From: an uncultured Dehalococcoidia bacterium
Lineage (GTDB): Bacteria; Chloroflexota; Dehalococcoidia; Lucifugimonadales; UBA3495
Direction of reading: 5' to 3'
DNA length: 64,000 bases
Assembly (NCBI GenBank): GCA_951813535.1
Contig: OX638345.1
Coordinates: 2,663,158-2,727,157 of the forward strand
Shown here: positions 32,972 through 42,569 of the stretch, in pieces
How the letters are laid out: every line of letters starts with the position of its first letter
How positions within the stretch are numbered: the first letter of the stretch is position 1
Notes under the pieces: generated by a model
Told to the model about the DNA's origin: nothing
The model's database searches: none
The model's input: only the letters and a program-made list of their open reading frames with translations
Translations under genes and position numbers: made by a program

Positions 32972-34114
32972 CTAGCGATAAAATCCCCGGCGATTCTGCC
33001 GGTTCTGCAGGAACGTCGGGAGTTCATAATCCCTTCTTTCCGGCACTTCCATCTCGTTCAGCAACTTGGCGATGTCGTCTTCCGGGGTCTCTATCGCCGC
33101 CGGGAAGTCCGCCGCCACCATCGTCATCTTGACCTCGTCGTCCAGCCGGGCATCCCGGTTGGTTCCGAAGATGATGTTGGCGTTGGGATCTGCCAGGTCC
33201 TCAACCACCGCTGCCGCTTCCTGCACTTCCTGCAACGACAGGTTGTTGCCTCCGGTCAGGACGAACAGGATCCGCCGTGACCCTTCCAGTGAGATGTCCA
33301 GCAACGGGCTCGTGGTGCATTGCCGGGCCGCTTCCCTCGCCCTTCCTTCACCCCGACCCCGGCCAATGGACAACCAGGCCTGGCCGGCCCCGGTGAGGAT
33401 CGTCTTCACGTCGGCGAAGTCCACATTGATCTCACCGGGCACGGTCACCACTTCGGCGATCGCGCTGATCCCCTGGTGCAGCACCGAGTCGGCTAGCTTG
33501 AGCGCGTCTTCCCACGAGTAGGAATCGGACTGTTCCTCGTTGAGCGCCAGCAATCGATCATTGGGAATCACGATCATGGTGTCAACATGGTCCTGAAGTC
33601 GTTCCAGACCGTCCTGGGCGTTCTTGCGCCTCATCTGGGCCTCAAAACCGAACGGCCGGCTCACCACCGCGATGGTCAGGGCGCCCGATTCCTTGGCTAT
33701 CTGCGCCACCACCGGTGCGGCGCCCGTGCCGGTGCCACCGCCCATGCCAACCGCCAGGAACACCATGTCCGCGCCACTCACCGCCTGTTCAATTTCAGCC
33801 CGCGATTCCTCAGCCGCCTGGCGACCCAGTTCGGGTTGGGCGCCGGCGCCCAGTCCCCGGGTCAGGTTGCGGCCCAGCGGAATCCGGTAGTGAACGTCGC
33901 ACCGGGCAAGATGCTGGGCGTCAGTGTTCAGAGCGTAATATTCGACCACCGGCAGCTTTTCTTTATACATGCGGCTCACCGCGTTGGAGCCGCCGCCGCC
34001 CACGCCAAGCACTTTTATCAGCGGAACCCCCCGTCCGATCTCGGGTATCAGGCCGTCGGTGTCATCAAAGCCCTCGGCTGGCTCCCACGACGCGGAGTTA
34101 TCGGGAAATATCAT
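32972..34114 (-). CDS. ftsZ: Cell division protein FtsZ
   Basis: 380 residues from MIFPDNSASW; an AGGAGG site supports this start over one 26 codons upstream. FtsZ is the tubulin-like GTPase of the division ring. The nucleotide site is IKVLGVGGGGSNAVSRM and the G-box GGGTGTG (residues 125-131). The T7 synergy loop is near VPGEINVDFADVKTI. The C-terminal peptide ELPTFLQNRQNRRG keeps the (D/E)-(I/L)-P-x-FL core that binds FtsA. The linker between core and tail is short. It follows ftsA and ends at a strong terminator. Confidence 0.98.
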   Translation of the reverse strand: MIFPDNSASWEPAEGFDDTDGLIPEIGRGVPLIKVLGVGGGGSNAVSRMYKEKLPVVEYYALNTDAQHLARCDVHYRIPLGRNLTRGLGAGAQPELGRQAAEESRAEIEQAVSGADMVFLAVGMGGGTGTGAAPVVAQIAKESGALTIAVVSRPFGFEAQMRRKNAQDGLERLQDHVDTMIVIPNDRLLALNEEQSDSYSWEDALKLADSVLHQGISAIAEVVTVPGEINVDFADVKTILTGAGQAWLSIGRGRGEGRAREAARQCTTSPLLDISLEGSRRILFVLTGGNNLSLQEVQEAAAVVEDLADPNANIIFGTNRDARLDDEVKMTMVAADFPAAIETPEDDIAKLLNEMEVPERRDYELPTFLQNRQNRRGFYR

Positions 34115-34210
34115 CGTCCTTTCGCCTCCTGTTATTGTTGATTGGTTTGTGGTTTTGTCGATCATCAAACTGTACCGGCGCGCGCTCCGCACAGATGGCG
34201 GCCGGTGTTT

Positions 34211-35509
34211 CTAAATCTGCTCGTCCTCAAATTCAGGCTCAGCCGCGGCTCGCCGTGAGCCCGACCGGGCGAACGGCCGCCGGAACAGAGATGCCGGCGA
34301 CCAGTTCCGGTCTCCGGAGCCTCTCGGACGCTCCCGGTCCGTCCGGTTCCGGTGTTTGACCGCCCACTGCAGGGCGCCCAATACGGCAGAGAATTCCGGC
34401 TGCCTCAGCGACTCCGGCAATCCCGCATACCAGAGCGGACCGCCCACCCGCACTTCGGTCCTCAAGCCGCGGGCGGTCATGTCCGCCAGCCCGGGCATGC
34501 GGGATACACCGCCCGTCAACACGATCCCTCCCGGCGGCATCGCGCCGATCCCAGACTTGTAGAGTTCTTCGCTGATGAGCTTGAGCACCTGCAATGAGCG
34601 CAGATACAGCGGCTCGCACAACTCGCGCCGCAATACCATCCGCTTCGGTTGCACCTGGGTCGCGGGGATCAGCACCTCTTCGGTTGATGAAAGTACGTCG
34701 GGCAGCGCGTGGCCGAACTGAACCTTCAGGTCCTCGGCCATTTGGTACGGTATGCGCATGGCCACTGCCATATCCCGGGTAAGCTGATTGCCGCCCACCG
34801 GCACCACCGATGAGTAGATCGGGCTCCCTTCGCGATAAATCGCGGTCTTGATCGTCCCGGCTCCAATGTCCGCTACCACCACCCCCATCTCCCGCTCGTC
34901 GGCGGTGAGTACCCCCTCGGCCGAGGCCAGCGGGTGGGCAATCATCCCCTCGACCTTGGCCTTGCACGACTGCAGCGCGCGCACGGTGTTGCCCAGTGGC
35001 ACCGACAACCCGCGCACGATGTGCGCCTCCAATTGCAGTTCGTTGGTGTGGAGGCCGGTCGGGTTGCGCACTCCGGTCATTCCGTCCAAACGGTATCGCA
35101 TCGGGATCATGTGCAGGGTCTGCTCGCTCCGGCTGTCCAGTTGCTGTTCCAGACTCCCGGAAGTGCCGCTCATCAGCGAACGCAGGCGCTGCTCGGTTAT
35201 TGTCACCACCTCTTCATCGCTTCCCAACATTTCCGTCGAGTTGGCGCTGACCAGGTGATCACCGTTTACTACCACGTAATAGCGGTCCACGGGATTGCGT
35301 CCCATGTATCGCAGACACTCCCCCATGCTCTCCTGCAAGCTGTTCCTGACCTCGCCGAAATCGTCGATCATGCCCTGCTGCACGCCGTTGGAGGGGGCCA
35401 CGCCGGTGCCCAGCGGCTTCAGCTCGCCTTCCGGCCCCAGCCGCGCGACGATCGAAATGATTTTGCTTGTGCCTATGTCAACAGCGGCGTACATCGATTC
35501 CTGTGGCAT
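34211..35509 (-). CDS. ftsA: Cell division protein FtsA
   Basis: 432 residues. FtsA is the actin-like ATPase that tethers FtsZ to the membrane. Phosphate 1 is AAVDIGTSKIISIV at the N-terminus, phosphate 2 VVADIGAGTIKTAIY near residue 213, and the adenosine motif GIVLTGGVSRMPGLADM near 340. The C-terminus ends in an acidic EFEDEQI instead of the usual amphipathic helix. A basic stretch, SLFRRPFARSGSRR, just before it might serve in membrane binding. It lies between rsmH (64-base gap) and ftsZ (96 bases). Confidence 0.95.
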   Translation of the reverse strand: MPQESMYAAVDIGTSKIISIVARLGPEGELKPLGTGVAPSNGVQQGMIDDFGEVRNSLQESMGECLRYMGRNPVDRYYVVVNGDHLVSANSTEMLGSDEEVVTITEQRLRSLMSGTSGSLEQQLDSRSEQTLHMIPMRYRLDGMTGVRNPTGLHTNELQLEAHIVRGLSVPLGNTVRALQSCKAKVEGMIAHPLASAEGVLTADEREMGVVVADIGAGTIKTAIYREGSPIYSSVVPVGGNQLTRDMAVAMRIPYQMAEDLKVQFGHALPDVLSSTEEVLIPATQVQPKRMVLRRELCEPLYLRSLQVLKLISEELYKSGIGAMPPGGIVLTGGVSRMPGLADMTARGLRTEVRVGGPLWYAGLPESLRQPEFSAVLGALQWAVKHRNRTDRERPRGSGDRNWSPASLFRRPFARSGSRRAAAEPEFEDEQI

Positions 35510-35573
35510 TGTGGCGTTACCTCGGTCGATTGTGATTATGGAAAACGAACAATGATCCTGACCAGGCGGCAGA

Positions 35574-36539
35574 TCAGATGCGCTCCACCGCCCTGAGACG
35601 CGCGCTCCTGCTGCGCGGATTGTTGTCTGTTTCTAAGGCGGAGGGGCGAACCACCCGCCGCCGAACGAACCGCACTGACGGCTCGTGGTTGCACACGCAG
35701 ACGGGCAATTCCGGCGGACAGATGCACCGCGCGGCCGCTTGGTCCATCCAGCCCTTCACCAGCCTGTCTTCCAGGCTGTGGTAGCTGATGACCACCAGCC
35801 TTCCGCCCGATTTGAGGAGACCGGGAGCAGCGTCCAGCCCGGTCTCGAGGTGAACCAACTCCTGGTTCACCGCTATTCGGAGTGCCTGGAAAGTTCTCGT
35901 TGCCGGGTGTCTGCTTCCCCGGCGCCCGCCCAAAGCTCTGGCCACGACCGCGGCCAGGGCCCCGGTCGTGGTTACGGGACGAGCCGCCACGATAGCCCGG
36001 GCCACCGCTCGGCTGCGGCGTTCCTCGCCGTAGCGGTAAATGACGTCGGCCAGGTCGCGCTCATCGCTGTGGTTCAGCAAATCCGCGGCGGTCGACCCGA
36101 CGGTGTCGTATCGCATGTCCAGAGGCTCGTCGCGCTGGAACGAAAAACCGTATCCGGACGCCTCGACCTGCCGGGAGGAAAATCCCAAATCAAGCAACAC
36201 GCCGTCGATGCCCTCGATCCCAACTTGCCTGGCGAGGTCGCTCATTTCGGCGTAATTGCCGTGGAAGATTCGCGCCCGATCGCCGAAACTGGCCAGCCGC
36301 CGGCGAGCCGCCTCCACGGAACGTGGGTCCCGGTCTATCCCCAACACACTCCCGTCCGGCCCGGAAGCTTCGAGGATCGCCTCCGAATGTCCGGCCTCGC
36401 CCACCGTGCCGTCGACGTACACGCTCCCGGGGCCCACCGCCAGCCATTCTAAGGTCTCGGTCACCAGAACCGGACTGTGATGAAAACCACTATCCTCGTA
36501 GTTGTGTGTTGAGCAGGTCAACGTTGGCCATCCACACAT
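35574..36539 (-). CDS. rsmH: 16S rRNA (cytosine1402-N4)-methyltransferase RsmH (MraW)
   Basis: 321 residues from the chosen ATG. It methylates C1402 of 16S rRNA using SAM. Diagnostic blocks: HHSPVLVTETLEWL, the SAM loop VYVDGTVGEAGHSEAILEAS, GVLLDLGFSSRQVEASGYGF, RRGSRHPATRTFQALRIAVN and VVISYHSLEDRLVKGWM. The start is not settled. The family start would fall just before HHSPVL, where no ATG exists; ATG codons at 36539 and 36599 and a TTG at 36521 are all possible. It opens the small rsmH-ftsA-ftsZ cluster. mraZ, ftsL, ftsI and the mur genes are absent here. Confidence 0.93.
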   Translation of the reverse strand: MCGWPTLTCSTHNYEDSGFHHSPVLVTETLEWLAVGPGSVYVDGTVGEAGHSEAILEASGPDGSVLGIDRDPRSVEAARRRLASFGDRARIFHGNYAEMSDLARQVGIEGIDGVLLDLGFSSRQVEASGYGFSFQRDEPLDMRYDTVGSTAADLLNHSDERDLADVIYRYGEERRSRAVARAIVAARPVTTTGALAAVVARALGGRRGSRHPATRTFQALRIAVNQELVHLETGLDAAPGLLKSGGRLVVISYHSLEDRLVKGWMDQAAARCICPPELPVCVCNHEPSVRFVRRRVVRPSALETDNNPRSRSARLRAVERI

Positions 36540-36937
36540 CACCGGACCAACTGACCTAGCAAGCGGCGCCCGCTCGTTCGTTAGTCCCAGTGTCATCACT
36601 CACCCGCTTTGAATCGACTATCCCCAGGGGCGTGCGTAGCCCACGCTTGGTTCGCCCGCCCTAACGTGACTTCAAATTTAACAAATGGGTTTCTACCGGT
36701 GCCTGTTTTAGGAAATGCGAAATTATTCCAATTTTTTCAAAAAGTACAAATTCCTGCGCTCTCCGTCGTCGATGATTGATCTCCAGTGGGTCCACATGCT
36801 TGTCCGGACCCCGATTGGACGGTCCAGACACGCAGCGTCGAATACGTCGCCGATCACACGCCGGTTGTTGCGCACCCCAAATCAACCGTCCGAGCTTGTG
36901 TTACGATTCCATCCGGGCACGCTCCCGCTAACCCGCC
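36540..36937. other. Intergenic region with AT-rich patch between rsmH and a divergent membrane-protein gene
   Basis: About 400 bases with no convincing gene. Positions 36666-36770 are distinctly AT-rich (runs such as AATTTTTTCAAAAAGT) against the GC-rich background, which suggests a divergent promoter or UP-element region for the division genes. I looked for an RNase P RNA core and for tRNA arms and found neither. Confidence 0.5.
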
Positions 36938-37537
36938 ATGGATAACACTCCGTCATTCTTGTCCCATGTCCGGGGAGTCGAACTGCTCCCCGGCGAAAAC
37001 GTCGCCGCGTTCCTCGACGCGGAACGCGGTTTGACGGTAGAACCGACGCCCGCCGGCCGGCTGTTGGCGGCGACCAACCGCCGCGTCATCTCGGTGATGG
37101 AAGAAGGGCCCACCCGCGTCGTCCAGATGTTCGGAGCGGACACTGTGACCGCGGTCAGCGTCCGCAACGACCCCCGCCGGGGTCTTTCATGGAAGCAATG
37201 GGGAACCCTTTTGGTGGGCGGAGTTGTCGCGTATCTGCTGTTGGCTTACTGGCTGGTTGACCGTCTGCCCGACGTGATCATACCGGTCATCAACCTGCAC
37301 GCTATGGCGGCTGTGCTCATGGTCCTGATCGTGCTGCTGGCGTGGATCATCTGGCGCAGCCTCACCGACGCCGGCGGCAACCTGGTCCGCATCGACGGGT
37401 GGAACTGGAGCGTGGAAGTGCCGTGCACTGCGGATAACGCTGACCTGATTGCCTTTGCCGGGATCCTGCTCCGGTTGCGTCCGGTACCCGGTCCGGGACC
37501 GGAACAAACGCGGTTGCGCGAGATTGGCGCCGCCTGA
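36938..37537 (+). CDS. Two-helix membrane protein with PH-like N-terminal domain, unknown function
   Basis: 199 residues. The first 80 are beta-rich and resemble small bacterial PH-like domains: GENVAAFLDAERGLTVEPTP, AATNRRVISVMEEG, VVQMFGADTVTAVSVRN. Two membrane helices follow (about 89-108 and 117-139), then a cytoplasmic beta-rich tail. There is no catalytic motif. No clear ribosome site precedes the ATG. It is convergent with tsaD, 18 bases apart. Function unknown. Confidence 0.72.
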   Translation: MDNTPSFLSHVRGVELLPGENVAAFLDAERGLTVEPTPAGRLLAATNRRVISVMEEGPTRVVQMFGADTVTAVSVRNDPRRGLSWKQWGTLLVGGVVAYLLLAYWLVDRLPDVIIPVINLHAMAAVLMVLIVLLAWIIWRSLTDAGGNLVRIDGWNWSVEVPCTADNADLIAFAGILLRLRPVPGPGPEQTRLREIGAA

Positions 37538-37555
37538 TCCTAGCCGCAACCCGAT

Positions 37556-38629
37556 CTACGCTGGAACGCCGAACGGCAGCGACGGGTCCACGTCCAAAGC
37601 CATATCCGAGACTTCGCCGCGCAGGACCTGATAGTAGGCTCCGGCCGCGATCATCGCCCCGTTGTCGGTGCACAGTACCGGCGCCGGTATGATCGCCGGC
37701 AGTGGCGACTCCGCCAGCACGCGCTGCCTCAGTCGGGCGTTGGCCGTAACGCCGCCTCCCAGTACCAAACCGCGCGCCTTGTAACGATCGGCCATTTCCA
37801 GAAGCTTGGCCGTCATCACGTCCACCAACGATTCCTGGAATTGGTACGCCAGGTTTGCCACCAGTCGGTCGGCCTCGGCCTCGGCGTGTTCCCGCTGAGG
37901 GTATAGGCCCACGTCCTGGGCGCGGTGCAACAGGGCCGTCTTTACGCCGCTGAAGCTGAAATCGAACGTGTCGCGCATCCACGCCCGCGGCAGCGGCGCC
38001 GCCGCTCCCACCAAAGGCTCGCCGTCCTCAGAGAAATCCGCCAGGGATTCCGCCGCCTTTTGGATTTCCGGGCCCCCGGGGAACCCCAACCCCAGTACTC
38101 GCGCCGCTTTGTCGAACGCCTCCCCGGCTGCGTCGTCGCGTGTCCGGCCCACCAGGCGGTAGTCTCCGTGCCCTTCCATCAGGATCAGATCGGTATGGCC
38201 GCCCGACGCCACCAGGCACGCCAGCGGGAACCCTGGTTCCTCCGCCGGCGACACATCACTGGGAACCAGCCAGCCCGCGTAGACGTGACCCTCCAGGTGA
38301 TTGACGCCCACCAACGGAACGTCCAGGGTCAGCGCCAGCGACTTCGCGGTGTTTACCCCGCTGATCAGGGCTCCGGCCAAACCGGGTCCGTGGGTAACGG
38401 CCACCACGTCGATCTCATCCAAGGTCACGCCGGCGTCCGCCAGCGCCCGCCGCAGCGTCGGTTCCATGTCCCGAATGTGCTGCCGTGACGCTAGTTCGGG
38501 AACGACCCCGCCGTGGGCGGCATGCAGCGCGGCCTGGGACGCGATCGCGTTCGCGCGAAGACGCCTGCCGTCCTCCACGATCCCCACCGCAGTTTCGTCG
38601 CACGATGTTTCTATGCCCAGAATCAACAT
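37556..38629 (-). CDS. tsaD: tRNA N6-adenosine threonylcarbamoyltransferase TsaD
   Basis: 357 residues. It transfers the threonylcarbamoyl group to A37 of tRNAs reading ANN codons, with TsaB and TsaE. It starts LILGIETSCDETAVGIVEDG, with the metal site VNHLEGHVYAGWL near residue 107, the block VASGGHTDLILMEGHGDY, and a C-terminal GGGVTANARLRQRV with VLCTDNGAMIAAGAYY. All expected ligands are present. Its partners are not in the window. Confidence 0.97.
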   Translation of the reverse strand: MLILGIETSCDETAVGIVEDGRRLRANAIASQAALHAAHGGVVPELASRQHIRDMEPTLRRALADAGVTLDEIDVVAVTHGPGLAGALISGVNTAKSLALTLDVPLVGVNHLEGHVYAGWLVPSDVSPAEEPGFPLACLVASGGHTDLILMEGHGDYRLVGRTRDDAAGEAFDKAARVLGLGFPGGPEIQKAAESLADFSEDGEPLVGAAAPLPRAWMRDTFDFSFSGVKTALLHRAQDVGLYPQREHAEAEADRLVANLAYQFQESLVDVMTAKLLEMADRYKARGLVLGGGVTANARLRQRVLAESPLPAIIPAPVLCTDNGAMIAAGAYYQVLRGEVSDMALDVDPSLPFGVPA

Positions 38630-38662
38630 GGCTCGGCCGTTACCAACAGAATGCGCGGATGC

Positions 38663-38671
38663 ATTATATCA
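38663..38671 (-). promoter_or_regulatory. Predicted extended -10 promoter for tsaD
   Basis: The minus strand reads TGATATAAT, a perfect extended -10, about 35 bases upstream of the ATG, giving a short leader. Confidence 0.6.
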
Positions 38672-38806
38672 ACCGACATACGTGACCTCCTCCGCTTTGC
38701 GCGGCATCGGGCGCGATGCTATCCTTCCGGACAATAATCTAGATCAGGCGAGTACCCTGCGCTGGCCGAATGCTTTCGCGGGATCGCCAGGAGGAATAGA
38801 AACCAG

Positions 38807-40186
38807 ATGATGGACATCGCGCCCGACGGTTTATCGATTGGGGCCGTCTTGTTGCAGGTGGGGGAAACCTCAGGCGGATTATCCATGCCCTGGAGTTTGC
38901 AGATCTCGCTGCTCGCGCTCAGTTTCCTGGGAGTGATGTTTTTCACCAGCGCTGAGGCGGCATTGGTCTCGGTCAACAAACTCCGTATTCAGTACCTGGC
39001 GGGACAGGGCAACACCGCCGCAAGAACTGTGAACCACATACTGTCCCAACACGAGAAGTTCTTCGCGACGATTCTCCTCAGCCAGAACGCGTTCACCATC
39101 TTTGCCACGGCTCTGGGCACTGCCCTGGCCGCCGACCTGCTCAACGACTCCGGATCGGCGGCGCTTTTGACCACCCTGATTTTGACGGTGACGGTCTCCA
39201 TCTTCGGCGAGATCACTCCCAAAACCCTGGCGGCAACCTACTCCGAACGCTGGTCGCTGGCTGCGGCCCATCCCGTTCGCTGGATGATGTTGTTGAGCAC
39301 GCCGTTCATCTATTTCTTCACGGTTGTGCCCCGTCTCATATACAAAGCCCTCGGGACCTCGTCCGACAGTTGGCAAACCACCTTCACCGAGGGCGAATTG
39401 CGGATGATGATCGACCTGTCCAGCCAGCAGGGCACGGTTGAATCGGACGAGGCCGAACGTTTGCATCGCGTTTTCAACTTCCGCGATCGCCGCCTTAGCG
39501 AGATAATGACGCCGCGCACCGAAATCGTCTGGATAGAAAGAGACACCACTCTCGACGAATTCCTTGCTCTGTATGCAAAGCACAGCCACACCAGGTTCCC
39601 AGTCTTCGAGGGCAGTCAGGAGGCCGTCCTGGGCGTGCTTTCCAACAAGGAGGTACTGATCGCCCAGGGTCGTGGACAAATCGGCCCTCAGGATGCCGTC
39701 ACCGAATCCATGCGCCCCGTCGACTTCATCCCCGAGACCGTCACTGTGTCCGACGCCTTCGACACCATGCAGGAAAAACGCCTTTCAATGATGCTGGTGA
39801 CCAACGAATACGGCGGGATCGCGGGCCTGGTCACCATGAAGCAACTCATCGGCGTCATCGTCGGCACCGTGGTCGACGACGACCCCCCTGCCGTGACGGC
39901 TGACAACAGCATCGCGCAACAACCCGACGGCGCCTATCTGCTGGACGGCGGAATGACGATCATCGAGATCAACGACCGCCTCAATCACAGTGGTATAGAC
40001 GTACCGGAGGGCGACTACCAGACCATTGCCGGCCTGGTCCTGCACGAACTGGGAGAAATTCCCGTGGCGCAGGATTCGGTAAAGACTGGTAACCTCGAAA
40101 TCACCGTTACCGACATGGTGGGTGCCCGTATCAATCAGGTGCGGCTCACCTTGGTCGTCCCCCCTTCGGAGGATCAATCCGGATGA
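38807..40186 (+). CDS. HlyC/CorC family membrane protein (CNNM + CBS pair + CorC/HlyC domains)
   Basis: 459 residues. The N-terminal DUF21/CNNM domain has membrane helices near 24-46, 90-112 and 120-140, with FGEITPKTLAATYSERWSLA as the conserved loop. Two CBS domains follow (LSEIMTPRTEIVWIERDTTL and the paired VTESMRPVDFIPETVTVSDA). The C-terminal CorC_HlyC domain contains YLLDGGMTIIEINDRLNHSG. Related proteins export Mg2+ or other divalent cations. Despite the name hemolysin-like, lysis is not implied. AGGAGG precedes the start. It overlaps the next gene by four bases (ATGA). Confidence 0.93.
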   Translation: MMDIAPDGLSIGAVLLQVGETSGGLSMPWSLQISLLALSFLGVMFFTSAEAALVSVNKLRIQYLAGQGNTAARTVNHILSQHEKFFATILLSQNAFTIFATALGTALAADLLNDSGSAALLTTLILTVTVSIFGEITPKTLAATYSERWSLAAAHPVRWMMLLSTPFIYFFTVVPRLIYKALGTSSDSWQTTFTEGELRMMIDLSSQQGTVESDEAERLHRVFNFRDRRLSEIMTPRTEIVWIERDTTLDEFLALYAKHSHTRFPVFEGSQEAVLGVLSNKEVLIAQGRGQIGPQDAVTESMRPVDFIPETVTVSDAFDTMQEKRLSMMLVTNEYGGIAGLVTMKQLIGVIVGTVVDDDPPAVTADNSIAQQPDGAYLLDGGMTIIEINDRLNHSGIDVPEGDYQTIAGLVLHELGEIPVAQDSVKTGNLEITVTDMVGARINQVRLTLVVPPSEDQSG

Positions 40187-40809
40187 GGCTACACCTGGTC
40201 CGCCACGGCGAAACCGACATCAACGCCTCCGGCCGCCTGCAGGGCACCACCAACTCCACTCTCACCCCCCGCGGCCGGGCTCAGGCCCGTGAACTGGCGG
40301 TTGCCAGCCTCACCTGGGATCCCGTCGCTGTGTACTCCAGCCCGTTGCAGCGGGCACTCGGCGTCGCCGGCGCTATAGGCGACCTGTCCGGTCTGGTCGT
40401 CACCGACGAGCCCCGCATTATCGAGATGGACATGGGCGATCTTGAGGGTGTAACCGTCCAGGAAATGCGCGACGGCTGGCCCGATTTGTACCAGGGTTGG
40501 CGTCGCGACGCCAGCAGCGTCACCATGCCCGGCGGGGAATCCCTGGGCGACGTCCAGCGCCGGGCCATGATGGCCGTCGAAGAGCTCGACGAGCGTTACG
40601 ACGCTGACGACACGGTCATCGCCGTCACCCACAACTTCACCATTCGCTGTATCGTAGCCGCGGTCATCGACCTGCCCCTCGCCAACATCAACCACATGGA
40701 CCTGTCTCTGGGCAGCCGCACCACAATCACGTCCGGCCGGCGCGGACGCCGCCTGGCCGCGTACAACGCCGTGGACCATCTGACTCCGTCCAATCGCACT
40801 GCCTATTAG
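40183..40809 (+). CDS. Histidine phosphatase family protein
   Basis: 208 residues. The catalytic RHG motif is LHLVRHGETDINASGRLQG, whose His is the phospho-acceptor. The second His is in VIAVTHNFTIRC near residue 148. Members include phosphoglycerate mutases, alpha-ribazole phosphatase (CobC) and other phosphatases, and the exact substrate cannot be told. Since the genome uses B12 enzymes (NrdJ, MetH), CobC is possible, but this is a guess. It is translationally coupled to the CorC-like gene by an ATGA overlap, with tilS following. Confidence 0.92.
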   Translation: MRLHLVRHGETDINASGRLQGTTNSTLTPRGRAQARELAVASLTWDPVAVYSSPLQRALGVAGAIGDLSGLVVTDEPRIIEMDMGDLEGVTVQEMRDGWPDLYQGWRRDASSVTMPGGESLGDVQRRAMMAVEELDERYDADDTVIAVTHNFTIRCIVAAVIDLPLANINHMDLSLGSRTTITSGRRGRRLAAYNAVDHLTPSNRTAY

Positions 40810-40822
40810 GATCGGTTGCGAG

Positions 40823-42367
40823 TTGGGTCGTCACAGCCGGCGAAACGATCGTGGATTTTGGCCGGCCTACCGGCTGTACACCACCGCCCTGACCACCGCC
40901 CGACGTGCCGGGTTGGGTCCCGGCGACGTCGTGGTGGCCGGGGTATCCGGCGGACCGGATTCGTGCGCTTTGATGAATGTCCTCGGCCGAGCCAGCAGTG
41001 ACACGCGTTTCGGTTTCAGGATCCAACCCGCGCATCTGCTGCATGACTTCCGCGGCCAGGAGACCTACGACGACGCCGATTTCGTGCGCCAAATGTGGCC
41101 TCACTGTGTCTTCGAGGAAGTCGACGTGACGGCATATCAACGTGAGTCCGGGGTCACCTCCTTCGAGCAGGCAGCCCGGGACGTCCGCTACGAGTTCTTC
41201 GCGAGAGTGGCCCGGCAGGTTGGCGCAAGGTTGGTGGCCGTGGGCCACACCGCCGACGATCTGGCCGAGACGGTGTTGCTCCACGTGGCTCGCGGTAGCG
41301 GCCTTCACGGTCTGCGTGGCATGAGCGAACTCGATCCCTGGCCGTATCCCACTGCATTGCGCGATTCTGATCCTCCAGCGACAGGCCTGAAAGTTTGGCG
41401 TCCGCTGATTGATCTAACCCGGCATCACACCATCTCGTATTGCAGGAACTACGGTATCGACTACCGTGACGACAGCACCAACCACATGCGCGATTTCGCC
41501 CGCAATCGCGTTCGCCTGGACCTCATGCCGGCTTTGAAAGCGCAGTTGAACCCACGGATCGTGGACGCTCTGGGAAGAATTTCCCGCACCTCGGCGGCGC
41601 AGGTCGACTACATGGAGCAGCAGGCCGATGTGCTTTGGCCACAGGTCGCTCCGATCCCGGCGGCCGACGACGGGACCCTGCAACTAGACCGAATTGGCCT
41701 CGCGGGAACGCACCCGGCTCTCCTCCATATCGTGCTTCGACGGGCGTGGGTTGAGGTGACCGGGCACGAACATCGTCTTACCGAGCGACACCTGGCAGCC
41801 ATGGCCCATGCCGTAGCCGCCCCTGGTTCAGGGAAAACCATCCAGTTGCCGCGGGGATTTCGATTTACCGTGGACTACCAGTGGGCCACGCTCATGGGTC
41901 CCGGCCGGGTGGACGACTGCCCGTACCCTCCGGGAACCCGCGAGTTCCGCCTCACCTTGCCCTGGGGGCCCATCGCCGTCGCCGTCACCAGGCGCGACGG
42001 CTGGGAGGTGACCGCCGAGTCTGCCCGGGTCCGCTCGGAAACTCCCCTCGATACCGGAAACGTTCTGTCGGCCTACCTGTCCTCCGAAGCCCTCGCCGGC
42101 GGAGCCATCGTCCGAACCTGGCAACCCGGCGACCGAATGCAACCTCTGGGCATGCCCGGCACCCGCAAGTTGCAGGACATCTTCACCGACTCCAAGATGC
42201 CGCGCCATTGGAGGGAGCGTATCCCGCTGGTCGTCACTCCCCGGGGGATCGCTTGGATCGTCGGGGGCCGCATCGCCGATTGGGCCGCCGTGCGTCTCGA
42301 GTCCGGAGAGGCTGCCGCCACCTTCGTCCGTTTCGAGCCCCTGTCTGTCAACGCCGAACCCGCCTGA
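40823..42367 (+). CDS. tilS: tRNA(Ile)-lysidine synthase TilS
   Basis: 514 residues. It adds lysine to C34 of the tRNA reading AUA, using ATP. The PP-loop VVAGVSGGPDSCALMNVLG (SGGPDS at residues 42-47) is followed by LVAVGHTADDLAETVLLHVA and the family block YRDDSTNHMRDFARNRVRLD. The C-terminal part (about 410-500) has the TilS domains with LQDIFTDSKMPRHWRERIPL. The start used here is a TTG, since no ATG or GTG precedes the PP-loop at a sensible distance. It follows the histidine phosphatase by 13 bases. Confidence 0.93.
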   Translation: MGRHSRRNDRGFWPAYRLYTTALTTARRAGLGPGDVVVAGVSGGPDSCALMNVLGRASSDTRFGFRIQPAHLLHDFRGQETYDDADFVRQMWPHCVFEEVDVTAYQRESGVTSFEQAARDVRYEFFARVARQVGARLVAVGHTADDLAETVLLHVARGSGLHGLRGMSELDPWPYPTALRDSDPPATGLKVWRPLIDLTRHHTISYCRNYGIDYRDDSTNHMRDFARNRVRLDLMPALKAQLNPRIVDALGRISRTSAAQVDYMEQQADVLWPQVAPIPAADDGTLQLDRIGLAGTHPALLHIVLRRAWVEVTGHEHRLTERHLAAMAHAVAAPGSGKTIQLPRGFRFTVDYQWATLMGPGRVDDCPYPPGTREFRLTLPWGPIAVAVTRRDGWEVTAESARVRSETPLDTGNVLSAYLSSEALAGGAIVRTWQPGDRMQPLGMPGTRKLQDIFTDSKMPRHWRERIPLVVTPRGIAWIVGGRIADWAAVRLESGEAAATFVRFEPLSVNAEPA

Positions 42368-42509
42368 TTCTCGACGGACCATGAACTTAACTACCCGAGC
42401 ATGAATGGGATGACCGATGGGGTGGACTAAGCCGGTAGAGCAATCAACAGCGCGGACGGACCCGGACGCGCACGGCACAATCCAATTAAAATGGACCCCG
42501 CGCCAGGGG

Positions 42510-42536
42510 TTCGACGAAATCGCTATTGTGTAAAAT
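42510..42536 (+). promoter_or_regulatory. Possible promoter for accDA
   Basis: TTCGAC, a 15-base spacer, then TAAAAT. The spacer is short and the -35 imperfect, so this is tentative. It would give a leader of about 90 bases that contains the hairpin at 42570-42608. Confidence 0.35.
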
Positions 42537-42569
42537 AGAGATGTAACTGGAACGGCCTGAGGACTTGCA

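Noticed and set aside
36540-36937. Possible RNase P RNA or other structured RNA near rsmH
   Set aside because: No conserved RNase P core sequence was found in either strand; only an AT-rich patch is evident.
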